A DNA stretch of 61,037 bases from Sporisorium sorghi (GCA_023212695.1 JALCCG010000120.1:1-61037); one strand, 5' to 3'; shown: positions 26,270 to 37,386, counted from the first letter of the stretch. Numbers and translations are program-made. The notes: generated by a model not told the origin, from the letters alone.

Positions 26270-27163
26270 ATGTCAATAGCACTCGATATGGACGCCACCA
26301 AGAACCGCAAGCCGCTCGCCTCCTCTTCCTCCACCTCAACATCATCCTCAACGTCGTGTTCGGTGATCGTGCCGGCGTTTCGGGAGAACGGCAACATCCG
26401 GCCGCTCGTCACCCGCCTATTCAGCGCGATTTCCTCGCAAAATCCTGCCGCGTCGACGGAGTTCAAGGACGTTGAGGTGATTATCGTGGACGACAACTCG
26501 CGCGATGGGTCGGTTGAGACCGTCTCGCAGCTGCAGTCTGAGGGGTACAATGTGCGCATTGTCGTGCGCACCAGCGAACGGGGACTGAGCAGTGCCGTCG
26601 TACGCGGGTTCCGGGAAGCGCAGGGCGAGCGCATGCTGTGCATGGATGCGGATCTGCAGCACCCGCCCGAAGCTGTGCCCGCGCTGCTGTTGGCAATGTC
26701 CGAGAGGCAGCCGTTCGTGCTCGGCACACGCTACGGCGCGGGAGTGAGCATGGACAAGGACTGGCCACTGCATCGGCAGATTATCTCGGCGGGTGCACGC
26801 ATGCTCGCCCGCCCCCTGACGAGCGCCAGCGACCCAATGAGCGGGTTCTTCGGCATCACAAAGCGCGCGTTCGCCCACGCCGACCGCGACATCAACGCAC
26901 AGGGCTTCAAGATCGCACTCGATCTACTGGTCAAGTCAGGTGTCCCGAATGGAGCCATCGCAGAAGTGCCGTTCAGCTTCGGGTTGAGGCAGGAGGGCGA
27001 GAGCAAGTTGGACGGCAAGGTCATGCTCAAGTACGTCGAGCAGCTGGTCGAGTTGTACAGGTTCAAGTTCGGCACGGCGCCGCTGGTGTTTGTGTTGGTG
27101 ATGCTGCTGGTGCTGGCGCTGTATCTCTGGTCGAATGTCGTGGGTCCCGCGCTGTTGGGTTAG
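26270..27163 (+). CDS. DPM1: Dolichol-phosphate mannosyltransferase
   Basis: 297 residues from the ATG at 26270; a second Met follows six codons later. GT2 fold with VIVPAFREN, VIIVDDNSRDGS and the DAD-type metal motif in MDADLQHPPEA. A single C-terminal membrane span (LVFVLVMLLVLALYLW, about 270-292) makes it the yeast-like anchored class, which does not need DPM3 for retention. It makes Dol-P-Man on the ER face for N-glycosylation, O-mannosylation and GPI anchors. The frame is open upstream, but the extension is not family-like. It ends 188 bases from the convergent TOG gene. Confidence 0.93.
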   Translation: MSIALDMDATKNRKPLASSSSTSTSSSTSCSVIVPAFRENGNIRPLVTRLFSAISSQNPAASTEFKDVEVIIVDDNSRDGSVETVSQLQSEGYNVRIVVRTSERGLSSAVVRGFREAQGERMLCMDADLQHPPEAVPALLLAMSERQPFVLGTRYGAGVSMDKDWPLHRQIISAGARMLARPLTSASDPMSGFFGITKRAFAHADRDINAQGFKIALDLLVKSGVPNGAIAEVPFSFGLRQEGESKLDGKVMLKYVEQLVELYRFKFGTAPLVFVLVMLLVLALYLWSNVVGPALLG

Positions 27164-27351
27164 GTGGTAAGGGGTGGTCAATGCAGATTCGAACGTGTGG
27201 AAACTTCTTCGTCGTGTGTCGAATGTGTACCGAACGTGTCTGTCCTCACCAGCTCAACTTTGATCACCCTCGCTCACTGCAGCAGACGAGCAAAGTCAAC
27301 AAGAACAATAAAGAAACGTCAACATTACTGGCAACGCACAACACAGCTCCT

Positions 27352-30300
27352 CTAGGAAGAAAACTTGGCCCTCAACTGTGCCAGTCGATCGTCGGTTGCC
27401 GAGCTTCGGATCGACGATCCCTTTGGCGACTGCGTGGCAGACGACGTGGTCGGGCTGCCCATCGACCCATCGGCCGCATTTGCGCCAGCACCTCCAGTCG
27501 AAGCCGAGAAGCGCGCCGACCTGGGCGTACCCGGCGTGCCGCCGCTGCCATTTGCACTACCCGCCGACGGGGTGCTGGTGCGCTTGATCGCCTCCACACC
27601 CGCCGCCGCAGCACTGTTCGCAGCAACAGGACCAGCCGCAGCCGCAGCCGCATCCGTGGCATTCACCACATCCGGATCCTCAGCAGCGTGGTTGGCGAGC
27701 GCCCGCTTGATGAAACGCTGGAAGATGGGCCCTGTCTTTTGCAGCGAGTTCTCCACGTGCTTCTCCAGATGCGGATTGCGTTTCTGGAACTCGTACAGCT
27801 CCCGAATTCCCTGTCGCGACTCGGACTTGTTCGAGATGCGTTGGAAGATGTCCCTCAGCTCGGCGTGGTGTGTGCTGCTCGCCTCGTCACCAGCACTGTT
27901 GCCGTTGAGACTGCCGTTTCGCTGGTGACCACCACCTCCGTTGCCCGCAGCAGCACCGTTGGTAGACCCCGACTTGGCAGCACCGCCAACCGCATCCGCG
28001 TCGACGTCGGCCACCGCCGCCTTGTCCGCAGCACCTCCCTCGGCAGCACTGTTGAGCATCCGGATCAGATACTTGTACACGTAGCTGTTCTCGGGCTGCG
28101 GGATCATATCCAGCATACCCAACGCCTCTTCGCCAAAGTGGTTCGACGTGTGCGACAGGATGATCTTGACCGTTCGCAGCGGCAAGTCGGCCAGTGGCAC
28201 GCCGTCTTGAGCGCGCTGTCGCCACTCGGACGGCGCGATCGCCTGGAGGAAGCTCTCGACATCCGCAAACAGCTGCTGCGGCTCCACCTGGTGCTGCGCC
28301 AGACTGTCTTCGAGCCGCTTGGCGATCTTCCACAGACACTTGACCAGCAGCTCCGAAAACTTGGATCGCGTCTCGAGCACCTCGCCCTCCAACTCGCGCA
28401 GGTCCTCGGTGGCTTCGGTGAGCATCTGCAGGCACGCGCCGTACAGCAGGTTGAGGTTGCACGCCGAAAAGCAGCGAAGCACAATCACGTTGAGGAACTT
28501 GGACTCGTTCTGCGCCGTCGCGTCGTCCGTGCGGGACGTCGACTGGATCAGCTGCTGCAGCAGCACCGTCAGCAGCGGGATCAGCGCCGAGCGCGACAGG
28601 TACGAACCCAGCGTGCGTCCGTCTTCCCAAACACGATTCTTGTCGAACAGCGACGTGCTGACGACGAGCAAATGCTTCTTGAGCCGCTCGTTGCCAAACT
28701 CGCCTGTCTCGGGTGCAAAGGCGCGCTGCATCTGCTTGCTCAGCACAATGGCGAGCTGGTCGACGTGCAGGATCAGCTGAGGCTCTTCTTCTCGGATGAA
28801 GGCCTCGACATGCTTGAGCGCGAGCACGCTCTGCTCGACATTGTTGCTGACCACCAGGTTGATCGCCTGATCGACCGACAGCTCGTCGTCCCCTTCCTCG
28901 GGCAACTCGTCGGCCAGCAGCTCGTCACGCTCGGGCGCGGCGGCTACGCTCGTGGGACGAGCAACGGCAGCAGCAGCTGCCTCACTTGGCGCCCGCAACA
29001 TGGACGTTCGAGGCGAGGAAACACCTGTAGACGACCTCGTGGCTCGTGGCAGGCCGATGGCGGATTCACGGCGAGCAGCACCGGGCGCGGGCAGACGGCT
29101 TCTGACACCAGCAGAAGGAGCCGCCGCTGGCAAAGTGGAGCCGGGTCGTGCAAGACGCGATGATGGTGCCCCGGCAGACAGTCGACCAGGCGACAAGGAG
29201 CCTGCTGCCGCAGGTGGGACCACAGAGGCGCGTGGACCAGCACGACCAGTAGCACTCGCAGCAGATGCCGGCTTTGCAGTTGGTGCGGCTGCAGCTGACG
29301 CTGACGCTGGGGGCGCCGTCGTTCGCTTGAGCCTCTCTTCCAGCATCGACATTTCCTTGCCCGGCAGCGCGCCGACCAGCTTATAGACCTCGTCACCGAT
29401 GATCTTGTACGCCTCGCCGATCGCCGAAAGAGCCGCAGTGCGCACGTTGGCATCTCGATCGCTGATTTGCTTGGCAATGACCGGCAGCGTCCGCGAGGGA
29501 GAACACACTTGAAGACCATTCTTCGAAAAGAGGTAGCCGACTTCGCTGAGACACTCGGTGCGCACCCGCGCGTTCTTGGACGGCAGTCCGTTCTCGAGGT
29601 AGCTCGTGAGCAGCTTGCTTGGCGGGTAGATGAACGTCATCTTGCGGAAGATCTCGCGGATCCGGTCGCGGAAGGCCACCTTGGCATCGCCAAATTTGGC
29701 AGTGAGGCACGGCAGGATGCAGGCCGCTTCGTAGTCGCTCATGTGGTACTGCTGCGTGCTGAGCAGCGCCACGAGATGCTCGAGGATGTCGAGACATTTG
29801 AGCGACAGACTCGTGTTGTTGTCCGTGAGTCGGATCGAAACGTATTTGAAGATCAAATCCGAGTTGGCCAACGTCCGCCCGATTGTTTCTTCTGGCGAGA
29901 GCCCGTACTGCTCCTCTGCAAACGTCGGGCTCGAGATGAAGTCGGAGAGCAGCGTCAACGCGGCGTAAAAGTCTTTTTCCGATGAGTGGCTCTTGCTGAA
30001 CATCGAGTCCGTGATACCGCGGCTGAGCTGGCCATCACATTGCTGACGGAGCACCTCGACGAGCTCAGGTCGTGGCGCACCGTCGGCACCGATCCAGTTG
30101 GCAGCTTTGCCTTCGCGCTTTTCACGCAACGCCTTGGCCTTGATATCGCCCGAGATCAACGGAGCGGAACGATCCATGGCCGCGCCTGCGCCTTGACCTG
30201 CTGCACCATTGGCAGAGGCAGGGGCATTGCGGGAAGAGGCAGCTCCATCGCTGCCGTCGGAAGCAAGGCGAGACTGGCGCGCGATAGTCGAAGACGGCGC

Positions 30301-33300
30301 CTTGAGCGATCGACCCACTGCCGAGGGTGGCTTCATGCCGCCAGCAGGGCGGGCAATGACAGATGAGCGCGGAGAAGACGTGGAGGGTGCCGCAGCCGAG
30401 CTAGCACCAGCACCGGCGCCGGCAGCTCTTGCGGGCGAAGGCGCGGCACCTCGTGCACTTGCTGCGACTGCACGAGCAACAGGCGCAGGGGCTGCCGCTG
30501 CTGCTGCTGGAGCGGCTGCCGCAGTGGCACCAGAGGCACGAGCAGCAGCCTGTGCCTGCGCTTTGGCAGCGTCGATGAGCGGAATGGCGGTGTTCTTGGA
30601 GGCCGTCTTGAGCTGGTTGGCCTGCTCCAGGACGTGCTTGTAGCCAGCTCGCATGATGATGAACGGCAAGCATGCCTGTGAAGCTTTGCGCACCGCCGCG
30701 AGCTTGTCGTCGAGGCACTGTACGCACGGCAATGCGAGCGGCGCGAGGTCCATGCCTTTCTCTGGAGGATGCGACTCGAACCAGTTGGCGAGCCAGCCGA
30801 ACAGCTCCTGCTTGAGCATTGGATTGGCCGCTTTGCCCTCGACGACAGTGGCGATGCCGGGCAGCAAAGGACCCGCTCCCGCCTGCTCGGCGATGGCAGT
30901 CAGCGCCGTCGTTGCAGAAGCTCGAACAGGTGCCTTGGCGTCGGCGAGCACTTGGGTGATGGGACCAGCGAGGATGCGCGCCTGGGGCTCGAAATGCTTG
31001 TTCATGGCAGTGGCGATCTTGGCAATTGCGTCGAGCGCCATCGACTTGCACATGATGTTGCTATCGGAGCATCGCATCTTGAGCGCATTGGCAAGCTCGG
31101 CCATGTTGCCCTTCAGACGGCTGTTCGCGTTGACGACGGCGAGCACCTCTTCGAGACCTTCCTTGCGTTCCTTCCAGTTGGCGTCGCCCATGCGTGCGAT
31201 GGCAGTGGCGGGCACCAGACGGTCGAGATCAACGCGTGGAACCAGTTCGTCGAGCATGTCCTCATCGACGCCATTGTCCTGCGCTGCAGATGCCGATGCG
31301 CCTCCCGCTCCACCTGCCGCAGCTGCCTTGCCCGCAGGTGCTTTGGTCTCGTCACTGAAGCGGACGGGCGCCGGCGGTGGGTTGGAGGCAGCCTTTTCGA
31401 TCTCTGCTTCGATGGTGGTGCGGAGCTGTGGATTGAGGTCGGCGACGAACGAGTTGAGCGCTGTGCCCAAGAAGCGGGCGAGCGTGCCAATGGCCTTGGT
31501 GGCATTCGTTCGCACGGCCGCGTTGGCCGACTTGAGACAGGTGACGAGGTAGTCGATCAAAGAGCGCACGTCAACGCCAGCAGTGCCAAACTCAAGCAAC
31601 GTCTGGTCGACCCAGAGAATCGAGTCAGCAATCGCCTTGGGTGCCTTCAGCGCGCCCAGCGGTCCCAGCGCTTGTGCGAGAAGGAATCCGAACGACGTCT
31701 TTTCAGCAAAAGTGACGAGAGTCTCGCCCGCAGGTGTCTTGAGCTTGATGTCGCCGAGCTTGTCGCAGAGTGGCTGGACGGAGAGCGCAACTGAGGGGCG
31801 ACCGAAAGTGGGACAGTCGTTGGCAAGCAGCTGGAGTGCCTTGTACACTTCGGCCATGACTTGGAAGTTGCTCTCCTTCCAGCCTGGCTTCTTGCCTAGC
31901 GCACGCACGATGATCTCGGACTCGACGGTCTCGGCCTCGACCTTGAGCCAGTCGTTGAACTCGGTCATGCCTGCGAGACGCTCCTTCCATGCACTGCTGG
32001 CGAGCTGTGTGGCGATGCCAGCGGGGATGAGGTCGGCTGCGCGTGCTTCGGCATCGTCCGGATGGAAGCGGTACTTGACCGGCTCGGTTGCAGAAGCAGC
32101 TCCCTTGCTGCCACCCGCTGCAGCTGCCGCAGGACGAGCAGCGGACGATGCTGTTGGTGCTGGTCTCCTTGCGGGAGCGCTCGAAGAGGCTGCTGGTGCG
32201 GCAGCGGCGGGTCGTGCGCCTCCCAGCCTTGCTGCCATCCCTGGTGGTGGACGGGCAACAGGTCTTGGTGCTTGGTTCTCCTTGCCCTCGGCGGCTGTCG
32301 ACGCAGCCGGTGCTGGCTTGGCCCGAACCACGGCAGGCGGCGCTGCACGGTTGACGGCCGCGGAAGCAGCTGCAGCTGCTGGTGGTCTCCTTGCCGGAGC
32401 GCCTGACGATGACGCGCCCGCACCTGCACCTGCAGCTGAACCCATCTTGACTTTGACCTCTGCTGTCTTGTACTCGTCCTGGACTTTGCCCTTCTTGATA
32501 TCGTCGAGACCATCGAGGAAGACGTTCATGGGGCGCTCGCCGATGAGCTTCATGAGCGTACCGAGACCCGCTGCACCGGCGTCACGTACGTCTGGGGAAC
32601 CGTCTGCCATTGCAGTAACCAGGGCATCGCCGATGGGTTTGATGTCGGCTTTCGCGGGGGCCACTCTTGTGGTGCGGAGACAGCGGACGAGGAAGCGGAT
32701 TGACTCGGTCTTGACGGCAGGGTTCTTGTGCTTGATGCCGGTAAAGATATGCTCGAGGATGTCGGAAAAGGAGACGGTTTGGAAGATGGCGTCCAACGCC
32801 TTGGCAAGCACCTCGACGGTTGCCGGCTTCTTTTCCTTGAGCTTTTCGATGATGGGCGGCACGACCTTGTCCTTATAGCGCGCAAAGTTATCGCGCAAGC
32901 CTTTGGCCATGGCTTCGAGACACTGGCACGAGACGAGGACGACGTTGATGTTGGCGTCCTTCTGGATCTTGAGCGCAAGGTGGTCGACGAGGCCATCGAA
33001 GCGACTGTCGGGCTGGACCTTGGGCGAGGAGGTGAGGATCTTGAGGATGGTCTCGAGCGTCTCTTTGCGCTCCTGCCACTTCTTGGAGACGATCATTTCC
33101 TCGAAATCGGCGGGGAAGTCGCGGCTGCCAAACACAATGACGGGCTCGGCGAGGTCGTAAGGGTCCACGTCGTCTTCCTCCGGTTGTGCGTCAGCCAACG
33201 AGCCGCCAGCGGCTTGTGAGTCGGCGGCATCTGCGCCGGACTGCGAGACGGGAGCCGCGGCAGCTTGCATCTTTTCGCGCTGACTGAGGAGGAAGCGTGT

Positions 33301-34041
33301 GGGGACGGGTTTGGACGGCGATGCTGCGTCAATGTCGGCGAACTGCTGTCGAAGCTCTTTGGCCTGGATATCTTTGAGGGTGTCAATGGTGGGTTCGAGA
33401 GCAGCGCCAATGTATCGGTGGAGCTCGTGCGCCAAGAGCGACGCCTCGGCGCGGACGTTCTTGTCCGAGTGTGCAAACATGTCTGGTAGGCGCTTGAGGA
33501 TGGGTTTGGGCGAGACTTGCTTGTGACCAAAGTCGCGAACGAGATCCTTGATGGCGGTGATGCAGCCGGCTACGACTTTGGGTTGCTTGGCTTTGAGACC
33601 GTCGAGGAGGTCTGCGAGTAGTGTTTCGCATCCGATGACATCCTCCATCTCTGCATAGAACGAGATGAGCTCTAGCGCGTTCTTTTTGGTGCCTGCGCGC
33701 GTAGATCCAAGACACTTTTCGATGAGGGCGGGCACGACAAACTCTCTTGTCTTGCCGGCTGGCTGACCGCCGAACTCGACAAAGGCGCGGACGGCATCGA
33801 CGCCCTTTTCCTGTGCAACGGCGTTGGTATCGACGACGATGGATTTCAAGACGTCGGGATTGCGGGTATATTGGCGGAAGATGGGGTCGTTCTCGGAGGA
33901 AGTTTTGGGGAAAGCTTTGGAGAGGTCTTCGTATGCGGAGACGCGCGCTTTCCAGAGTTTGGACGAGAGACGTTCCTCTATTGACATTTTGGTGAAGTCG
34001 ACCTCTGCCGGGGCGGCGCCGGCCATCATGTCCATGCTCAT
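27352..34041 (-). CDS. XMAP215/Dis1-family microtubule polymerase, five TOG domains
   Basis: A single 2229-residue ORF from the ATG at 34041. HEAT-like TOG arrays begin near residues 19 (SIEERLSSKLWKARVSAYE), 297 (DFEEMIVSKKWQERKETLE), 654 (TQLASSAWKERLAGMTEFN), 934 (ARMGDANWKERKEGLEEVL) and 1298 (divergent TOG5-type). Ala/Pro/Ser-rich basic linkers at about 545-650, 1170-1295 and 1565-1700 fit lattice-binding segments. A conserved helical C-terminal region (about 1718-2060) and a disordered tail follow. The family adds tubulin to microtubule plus ends and acts at spindle poles. Budding and fission yeast members have two TOGs in under 900 residues; this one matches the animal layout. Head-to-head with NudE. 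Confidence 0.92.
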   Translation of the reverse strand: MSMDMMAGAAPAEVDFTKMSIEERLSSKLWKARVSAYEDLSKAFPKTSSENDPIFRQYTRNPDVLKSIVVDTNAVAQEKGVDAVRAFVEFGGQPAGKTREFVVPALIEKCLGSTRAGTKKNALELISFYAEMEDVIGCETLLADLLDGLKAKQPKVVAGCITAIKDLVRDFGHKQVSPKPILKRLPDMFAHSDKNVRAEASLLAHELHRYIGAALEPTIDTLKDIQAKELRQQFADIDAASPSKPVPTRFLLSQREKMQAAAAPVSQSGADAADSQAAGGSLADAQPEEDDVDPYDLAEPVIVFGSRDFPADFEEMIVSKKWQERKETLETILKILTSSPKVQPDSRFDGLVDHLALKIQKDANINVVLVSCQCLEAMAKGLRDNFARYKDKVVPPIIEKLKEKKPATVEVLAKALDAIFQTVSFSDILEHIFTGIKHKNPAVKTESIRFLVRCLRTTRVAPAKADIKPIGDALVTAMADGSPDVRDAGAAGLGTLMKLIGERPMNVFLDGLDDIKKGKVQDEYKTAEVKVKMGSAAGAGAGASSSGAPARRPPAAAAASAAVNRAAPPAVVRAKPAPAASTAAEGKENQAPRPVARPPPGMAARLGGARPAAAAPAASSSAPARRPAPTASSAARPAAAAAGGSKGAASATEPVKYRFHPDDAEARAADLIPAGIATQLASSAWKERLAGMTEFNDWLKVEAETVESEIIVRALGKKPGWKESNFQVMAEVYKALQLLANDCPTFGRPSVALSVQPLCDKLGDIKLKTPAGETLVTFAEKTSFGFLLAQALGPLGALKAPKAIADSILWVDQTLLEFGTAGVDVRSLIDYLVTCLKSANAAVRTNATKAIGTLARFLGTALNSFVADLNPQLRTTIEAEIEKAASNPPPAPVRFSDETKAPAGKAAAAGGAGGASASAAQDNGVDEDMLDELVPRVDLDRLVPATAIARMGDANWKERKEGLEEVLAVVNANSRLKGNMAELANALKMRCSDSNIMCKSMALDAIAKIATAMNKHFEPQARILAGPITQVLADAKAPVRASATTALTAIAEQAGAGPLLPGIATVVEGKAANPMLKQELFGWLANWFESHPPEKGMDLAPLALPCVQCLDDKLAAVRKASQACLPFIIMRAGYKHVLEQANQLKTASKNTAIPLIDAAKAQAQAAARASGATAAAAPAAAAAAPAPVARAVAASARGAAPSPARAAGAGAGASSAAAPSTSSPRSSVIARPAGGMKPPSAVGRSLKAPSSTIARQSRLASDGSDGAASSRNAPASANGAAGQGAGAAMDRSAPLISGDIKAKALREKREGKAANWIGADGAPRPELVEVLRQQCDGQLSRGITDSMFSKSHSSEKDFYAALTLLSDFISSPTFAEEQYGLSPEETIGRTLANSDLIFKYVSIRLTDNNTSLSLKCLDILEHLVALLSTQQYHMSDYEAACILPCLTAKFGDAKVAFRDRIREIFRKMTFIYPPSKLLTSYLENGLPSKNARVRTECLSEVGYLFSKNGLQVCSPSRTLPVIAKQISDRDANVRTAALSAIGEAYKIIGDEVYKLVGALPGKEMSMLEERLKRTTAPPASASAAAAPTAKPASAASATGRAGPRASVVPPAAAGSLSPGRLSAGAPSSRLARPGSTLPAAAPSAGVRSRLPAPGAARRESAIGLPRATRSSTGVSSPRTSMLRAPSEAAAAAVARPTSVAAAPERDELLADELPEEGDDELSVDQAINLVVSNNVEQSVLALKHVEAFIREEEPQLILHVDQLAIVLSKQMQRAFAPETGEFGNERLKKHLLVVSTSLFDKNRVWEDGRTLGSYLSRSALIPLLTVLLQQLIQSTSRTDDATAQNESKFLNVIVLRCFSACNLNLLYGACLQMLTEATEDLRELEGEVLETRSKFSELLVKCLWKIAKRLEDSLAQHQVEPQQLFADVESFLQAIAPSEWRQRAQDGVPLADLPLRTVKIILSHTSNHFGEEALGMLDMIPQPENSYVYKYLIRMLNSAAEGGAADKAAVADVDADAVGGAAKSGSTNGAAAGNGGGGHQRNGSLNGNSAGDEASSTHHAELRDIFQRISNKSESRQGIRELYEFQKRNPHLEKHVENSLQKTGPIFQRFIKRALANHAAEDPDVVNATDAAAAAAGPVAANSAAAAGVEAIKRTSTPSAGSANGSGGTPGTPRSARFSASTGGAGANAADGSMGSPTTSSATQSPKGSSIRSSATDDRLAQLRAKFSS

Positions 34042-35372
34042 GGTTGGAGAGGACAGCGAGTTGTGAGACCGCGGGCCGAGGTGGTAGGAAAGTAGCTAGT
34101 CCAGCTGTGCGTCCGGGGTGGTTCGATTCCTAGTCGAAGGCGCAGAGCGGCGTCGTATACGTAGGAAAGAGAGTATGGACCGGGACGACTTGAATGAAGA
34201 TGTTCGTACGATCAACGGCTTCGTGAATTTAGGGGACCCGCGTTTGAAGTGATGAAGTGTGGGCGGGAGAGCTGAAGTTCGTGGCCGCCGAACAGGTTTG
34301 GCTGGTATGGAAGGACGCCTTGAACGAGCGTGATGGGTTTCTTGAGGATGGTGGCGGAGATGCTGATGATGGTGACAGACGCGAAAGCTGAGCAGAGCCG
34401 ATCCGAGTCGAATCGACTTTGAACGAGTGTGTGTGACTTTTGCGTGTGTAAGTTAGCTGATTGATCGCGTGCGAATTGCTGCTTCGATGCTCGCTGCAGC
34501 ACAGGCTCGACAAAGTGATCTGCTGTGCAGTTTTTTCCCTCCGCATGTCTCTCTGGGTCTCGTGCCTTGAAGTGCGCTCAAAGGAAGTGTTGCTCTCTCT
34601 CTTCTCTGCCTCAAAACAAGCTTTCTCTCTGCTAGACGCGCTCCCGGAAAGCAACACACCGATTTTTGTGCAAATTTGTTGCCTGACCAGATCTCACATC
34701 CTTTTTTTTTTTTTTTGGCGCGTGCTCCTGCTGAGCTTTGTTTACGCCTTCTCTTGAAAGCAACACAGACACGCGTGTCACCTTTGCGCGCGTGTTGCTT
34801 CTGTCTTGCTCTCTCCCTCTTTGCGGTTCGATGGTGCCAATCCGCACGACCTTGTCTCGAAGCCTGATTGGCTTATGAAGAGGAGCGCTTCTCGCACTGT
34901 GACGAACGCAGCTTTCGGTTCGGCTGCTTTCCGAAGGTGTTTCTTTCGCTGAGCTCCCTGTGCGCGAGCTGTTTACTTCTGAGTGATCCTGAGCTTATCG
35001 ACTGGATGATCCGATGGTTGCAAGTACAAGAATGCAAGTCCTATATGGCGGCGCTCAAAGCGGTCTTTCCGAATGCTGAAAGCCAGAGGCTCAAAGTGTT
35101 GGTCTCACGAGCGAATCTCGTTGAGCTCTTTTTTCTCTGCAAAAAAAAAAATGCACGCTGCAGTCAGTTTAGCTCAATCGGACCTTTTCCCGATTCACCC
35201 TGTTGCTCCACTCTCTGAGTGAAATGAGACAGCGACTGAGCAGACACTCTTCATCGTCCTTGCCTCGCAACCACCACCACCATCAAGAACTCTCCTCGCG
35301 AACCCGACTCTGGATCGGCGCAGCAGCATCAGCCTCAACGGGCAAGGAGCACGCGCTCCAACATCCGTCAAC
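34042..35372. promoter_or_regulatory. Divergent intergenic region, XMAP215 gene / NudE
   Basis: 1331 bases with no supportable gene. T-rich and CTCTCT-rich stretches (34570-34830) are typical of promoter and leader DNA. Short T and A runs lie at 34701-34716 and 35140-35150. Confidence 0.5.
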
Positions 35373-37386
35373 ATGAGCGAAGATGGCGCAGACCTGTAAG
35401 TGACCGGCCTCTCACCACCCAACAGCTCGCCCGATACATGACATATGCTGACCAGACGACTTGAATAACCACATCGACAGCCGCTTCGACTCTCCGGAGA
35501 AGGAGATCAAACACTGGAAATCCAAAGTCGCCGACATGCAAGATGCACTCCGCGAAACCGAATCCAGCTTGCAAGACTTTATGGAGAGCAGCAAGGAGCT
35601 CGAAATGGAGATGGAAAAGGAGCTCTCCACCTCCAACAAGACCATCTCAGACCTGAAACGACGCAACGAACAGCTCACCGGTGATCTCGACGATTGGAAG
35701 AGCAAGTACTCGCGCGCGCTCTCCGAACACAACTCGACGCTGACCAACTTGCAGAAAGAGCTGGCTATCCTACGCGAATCCGTCGACGTCTACAAGGCAA
35801 AGTTGCGTGACACCGAGCTCACCAACGACGAGCTTGAGAATGCGGAACGTATGATTGCCTCCTCCCTCGCCGACATGGAGGGCAGATACAACAAGACCAT
35901 CGAAAAGACCGCATTGCTAGAGGAGGAGCTCATCGAAAAGACTCGTCTTGAGGAAGAGAATCAGCGTCTCAAGGACGAACTCCGCGAAATGACCGAAGAG
36001 ATGACCGTCCTCCGCGATGTCGTCACCCGCAGCAGGGCCGTCTCTCGCGCAGAGACACTAGCAAGCTCCACCTTTGACGACGCACACGTTCCTCGCTCCG
36101 ATCAGAGCTTCGACAGCTCACCACGCAAGCTGAGTGTCGCATCAACATCGTCAGCAGCAGCATCAGAACGACCCTCGTCCAGGCAGGCACTTGGTTCGCC
36201 CAGCATCAACCGCGTGCCCATCTCACGCCGTCTCGGTGCGATGGGCCACAATCGCAGACTCAGCCGCGACGTCCGAGCCGCCGAGGCCTCCAACCTTGCC
36301 GCCGTGCAGGACTCGAGCCCGGCTGATCGCACAGCCTCTACAGCTGCTGCATCCACACGAGCCTCGACGCTTTCTCGAAGGGATACACTCTCAGGCACAC
36401 CTTCGCATCACGGCCACTCGAGCAGCAGCCACGCGCATGGTCTCACGTCTTCGCCTTCTGCCCGAGCACAGCTGCGCGCCTCTGCTCGCGCGGCAGCACG
36501 CATGGGCGGCGGTGTTCCCTCGACTCCTCGCTCCGCCATGCCTGCCAACGGCGCAGCTGGCTCGAAACGCATGATGGCAGAGATGATTTCCAAGATGAAG
36601 GCGCTCGAGACACGTATTAACTCGGCCAAAGATCTCTCGCGGGTCGTGGGACCGGGGGACGAGAGTGCCATCCCACGCCCGAGTTCGCGCATGGCGACAT
36701 TGGGCTCGCCCAGCGCCAGCGGCTTCAACTCGATTCCCATGCCCGTCTCCACTCCACGCGCGCCTCGCGCCAGCATGGACGGCGATCGGACCATCGGCTC
36801 GTCCATCCCCGTGCCCTCTCGCGTGCAAAGGCCCAGCTCGAGGATGTCGGAACGCGGCACACCGCCCATGCCCAGTCTCGGCCTACCACGTTCGCAGACG
36901 CCCAGCGGTCTGCACGCGCGCGGCTCGAGCCGCGGAGGATCTTCCCCGCTCCCACCACATGAGTTTATGGACCACGACCCGGCGAGCACGCTGCCTCACG
37001 TCGCGCGCTACGCCGCCGCCCAAGCCGCGCTCAACTCTTCCGCAACTGCAAAACGGCGCAGCAGCACGTCGGGTATGACGCACTCGGCGTCGTATGGCTC
37101 ACTGGCCAAAGTTCGCTCGGGGTCGACGCTGCCACGCTCGACGACACCATCGACGGTCGCTGCGCCCAGAGTCACGCAAAGTACGATGACGCATTATGCG
37201 GATACGACGTCGTCGACCAGGACGCCGCTGTCGACAAGGCTGGCGTCGTCGCATAGGACGGGCTCGAGTATGAGGGGCAGCGGCAATGGGCCGCCGAGCT
37301 CGTGGAAGAGTTCTTCGACGGTGGGGGCGGCGTCGACGTTGGCGAGGAGCAGGTCGGGGAGTTTAGGGTCTCAGCCTGATGCGTAG
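35373..37386 (+). CDS. nudE: NudE-type dynein/Lis1 adaptor
   Basis: A 23-nt first exon (35373-35395, MSEDGADL) is followed by an 85-nt intron with donor GTAAGT, CTGAC near 35449 and CAG at 35480, then exon 35481-37386; 642 residues. Other acceptors (35455) break the frame from this start. Residues about 10-205 are a long coiled coil (SPEKEIKHWKSKVADMQDA onward) with the family's SLQDFMESSKELEMEMEKEL segment, the Lis1/dynein-binding part of NudE. The rest is Ser/Arg/Pro-rich and disordered, probably a phospho-regulated microtubule-associated tail. NudE supports dynein-driven nuclear movement. The neighbouring divergent gene is also a microtubule regulator. Confidence 0.85.

Noticed and set aside
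26638..29163. 841-residue plus-strand ORF
   Set aside because: Overlaps the DPM1 gene out of frame and the antisense of the TOG gene; composition is Arg/Leu/Val-rich shadow sequence.
34060..34150. Possible tRNA (GGTTCGATTCC B-box-like match near 34124)
   Set aside because: The flanking bases do not form a T-stem and no A box or acceptor stem is present at the right distance. The similar match near 239 fails the same test.
35383..35395. Alternative NudE start at the second ATG with acceptor 35455
   Set aside because: It gives a legal frame (MAQT..), but the first ATG with acceptor 35480 has the better start context, branch-point spacing and a more family-like N-terminus.
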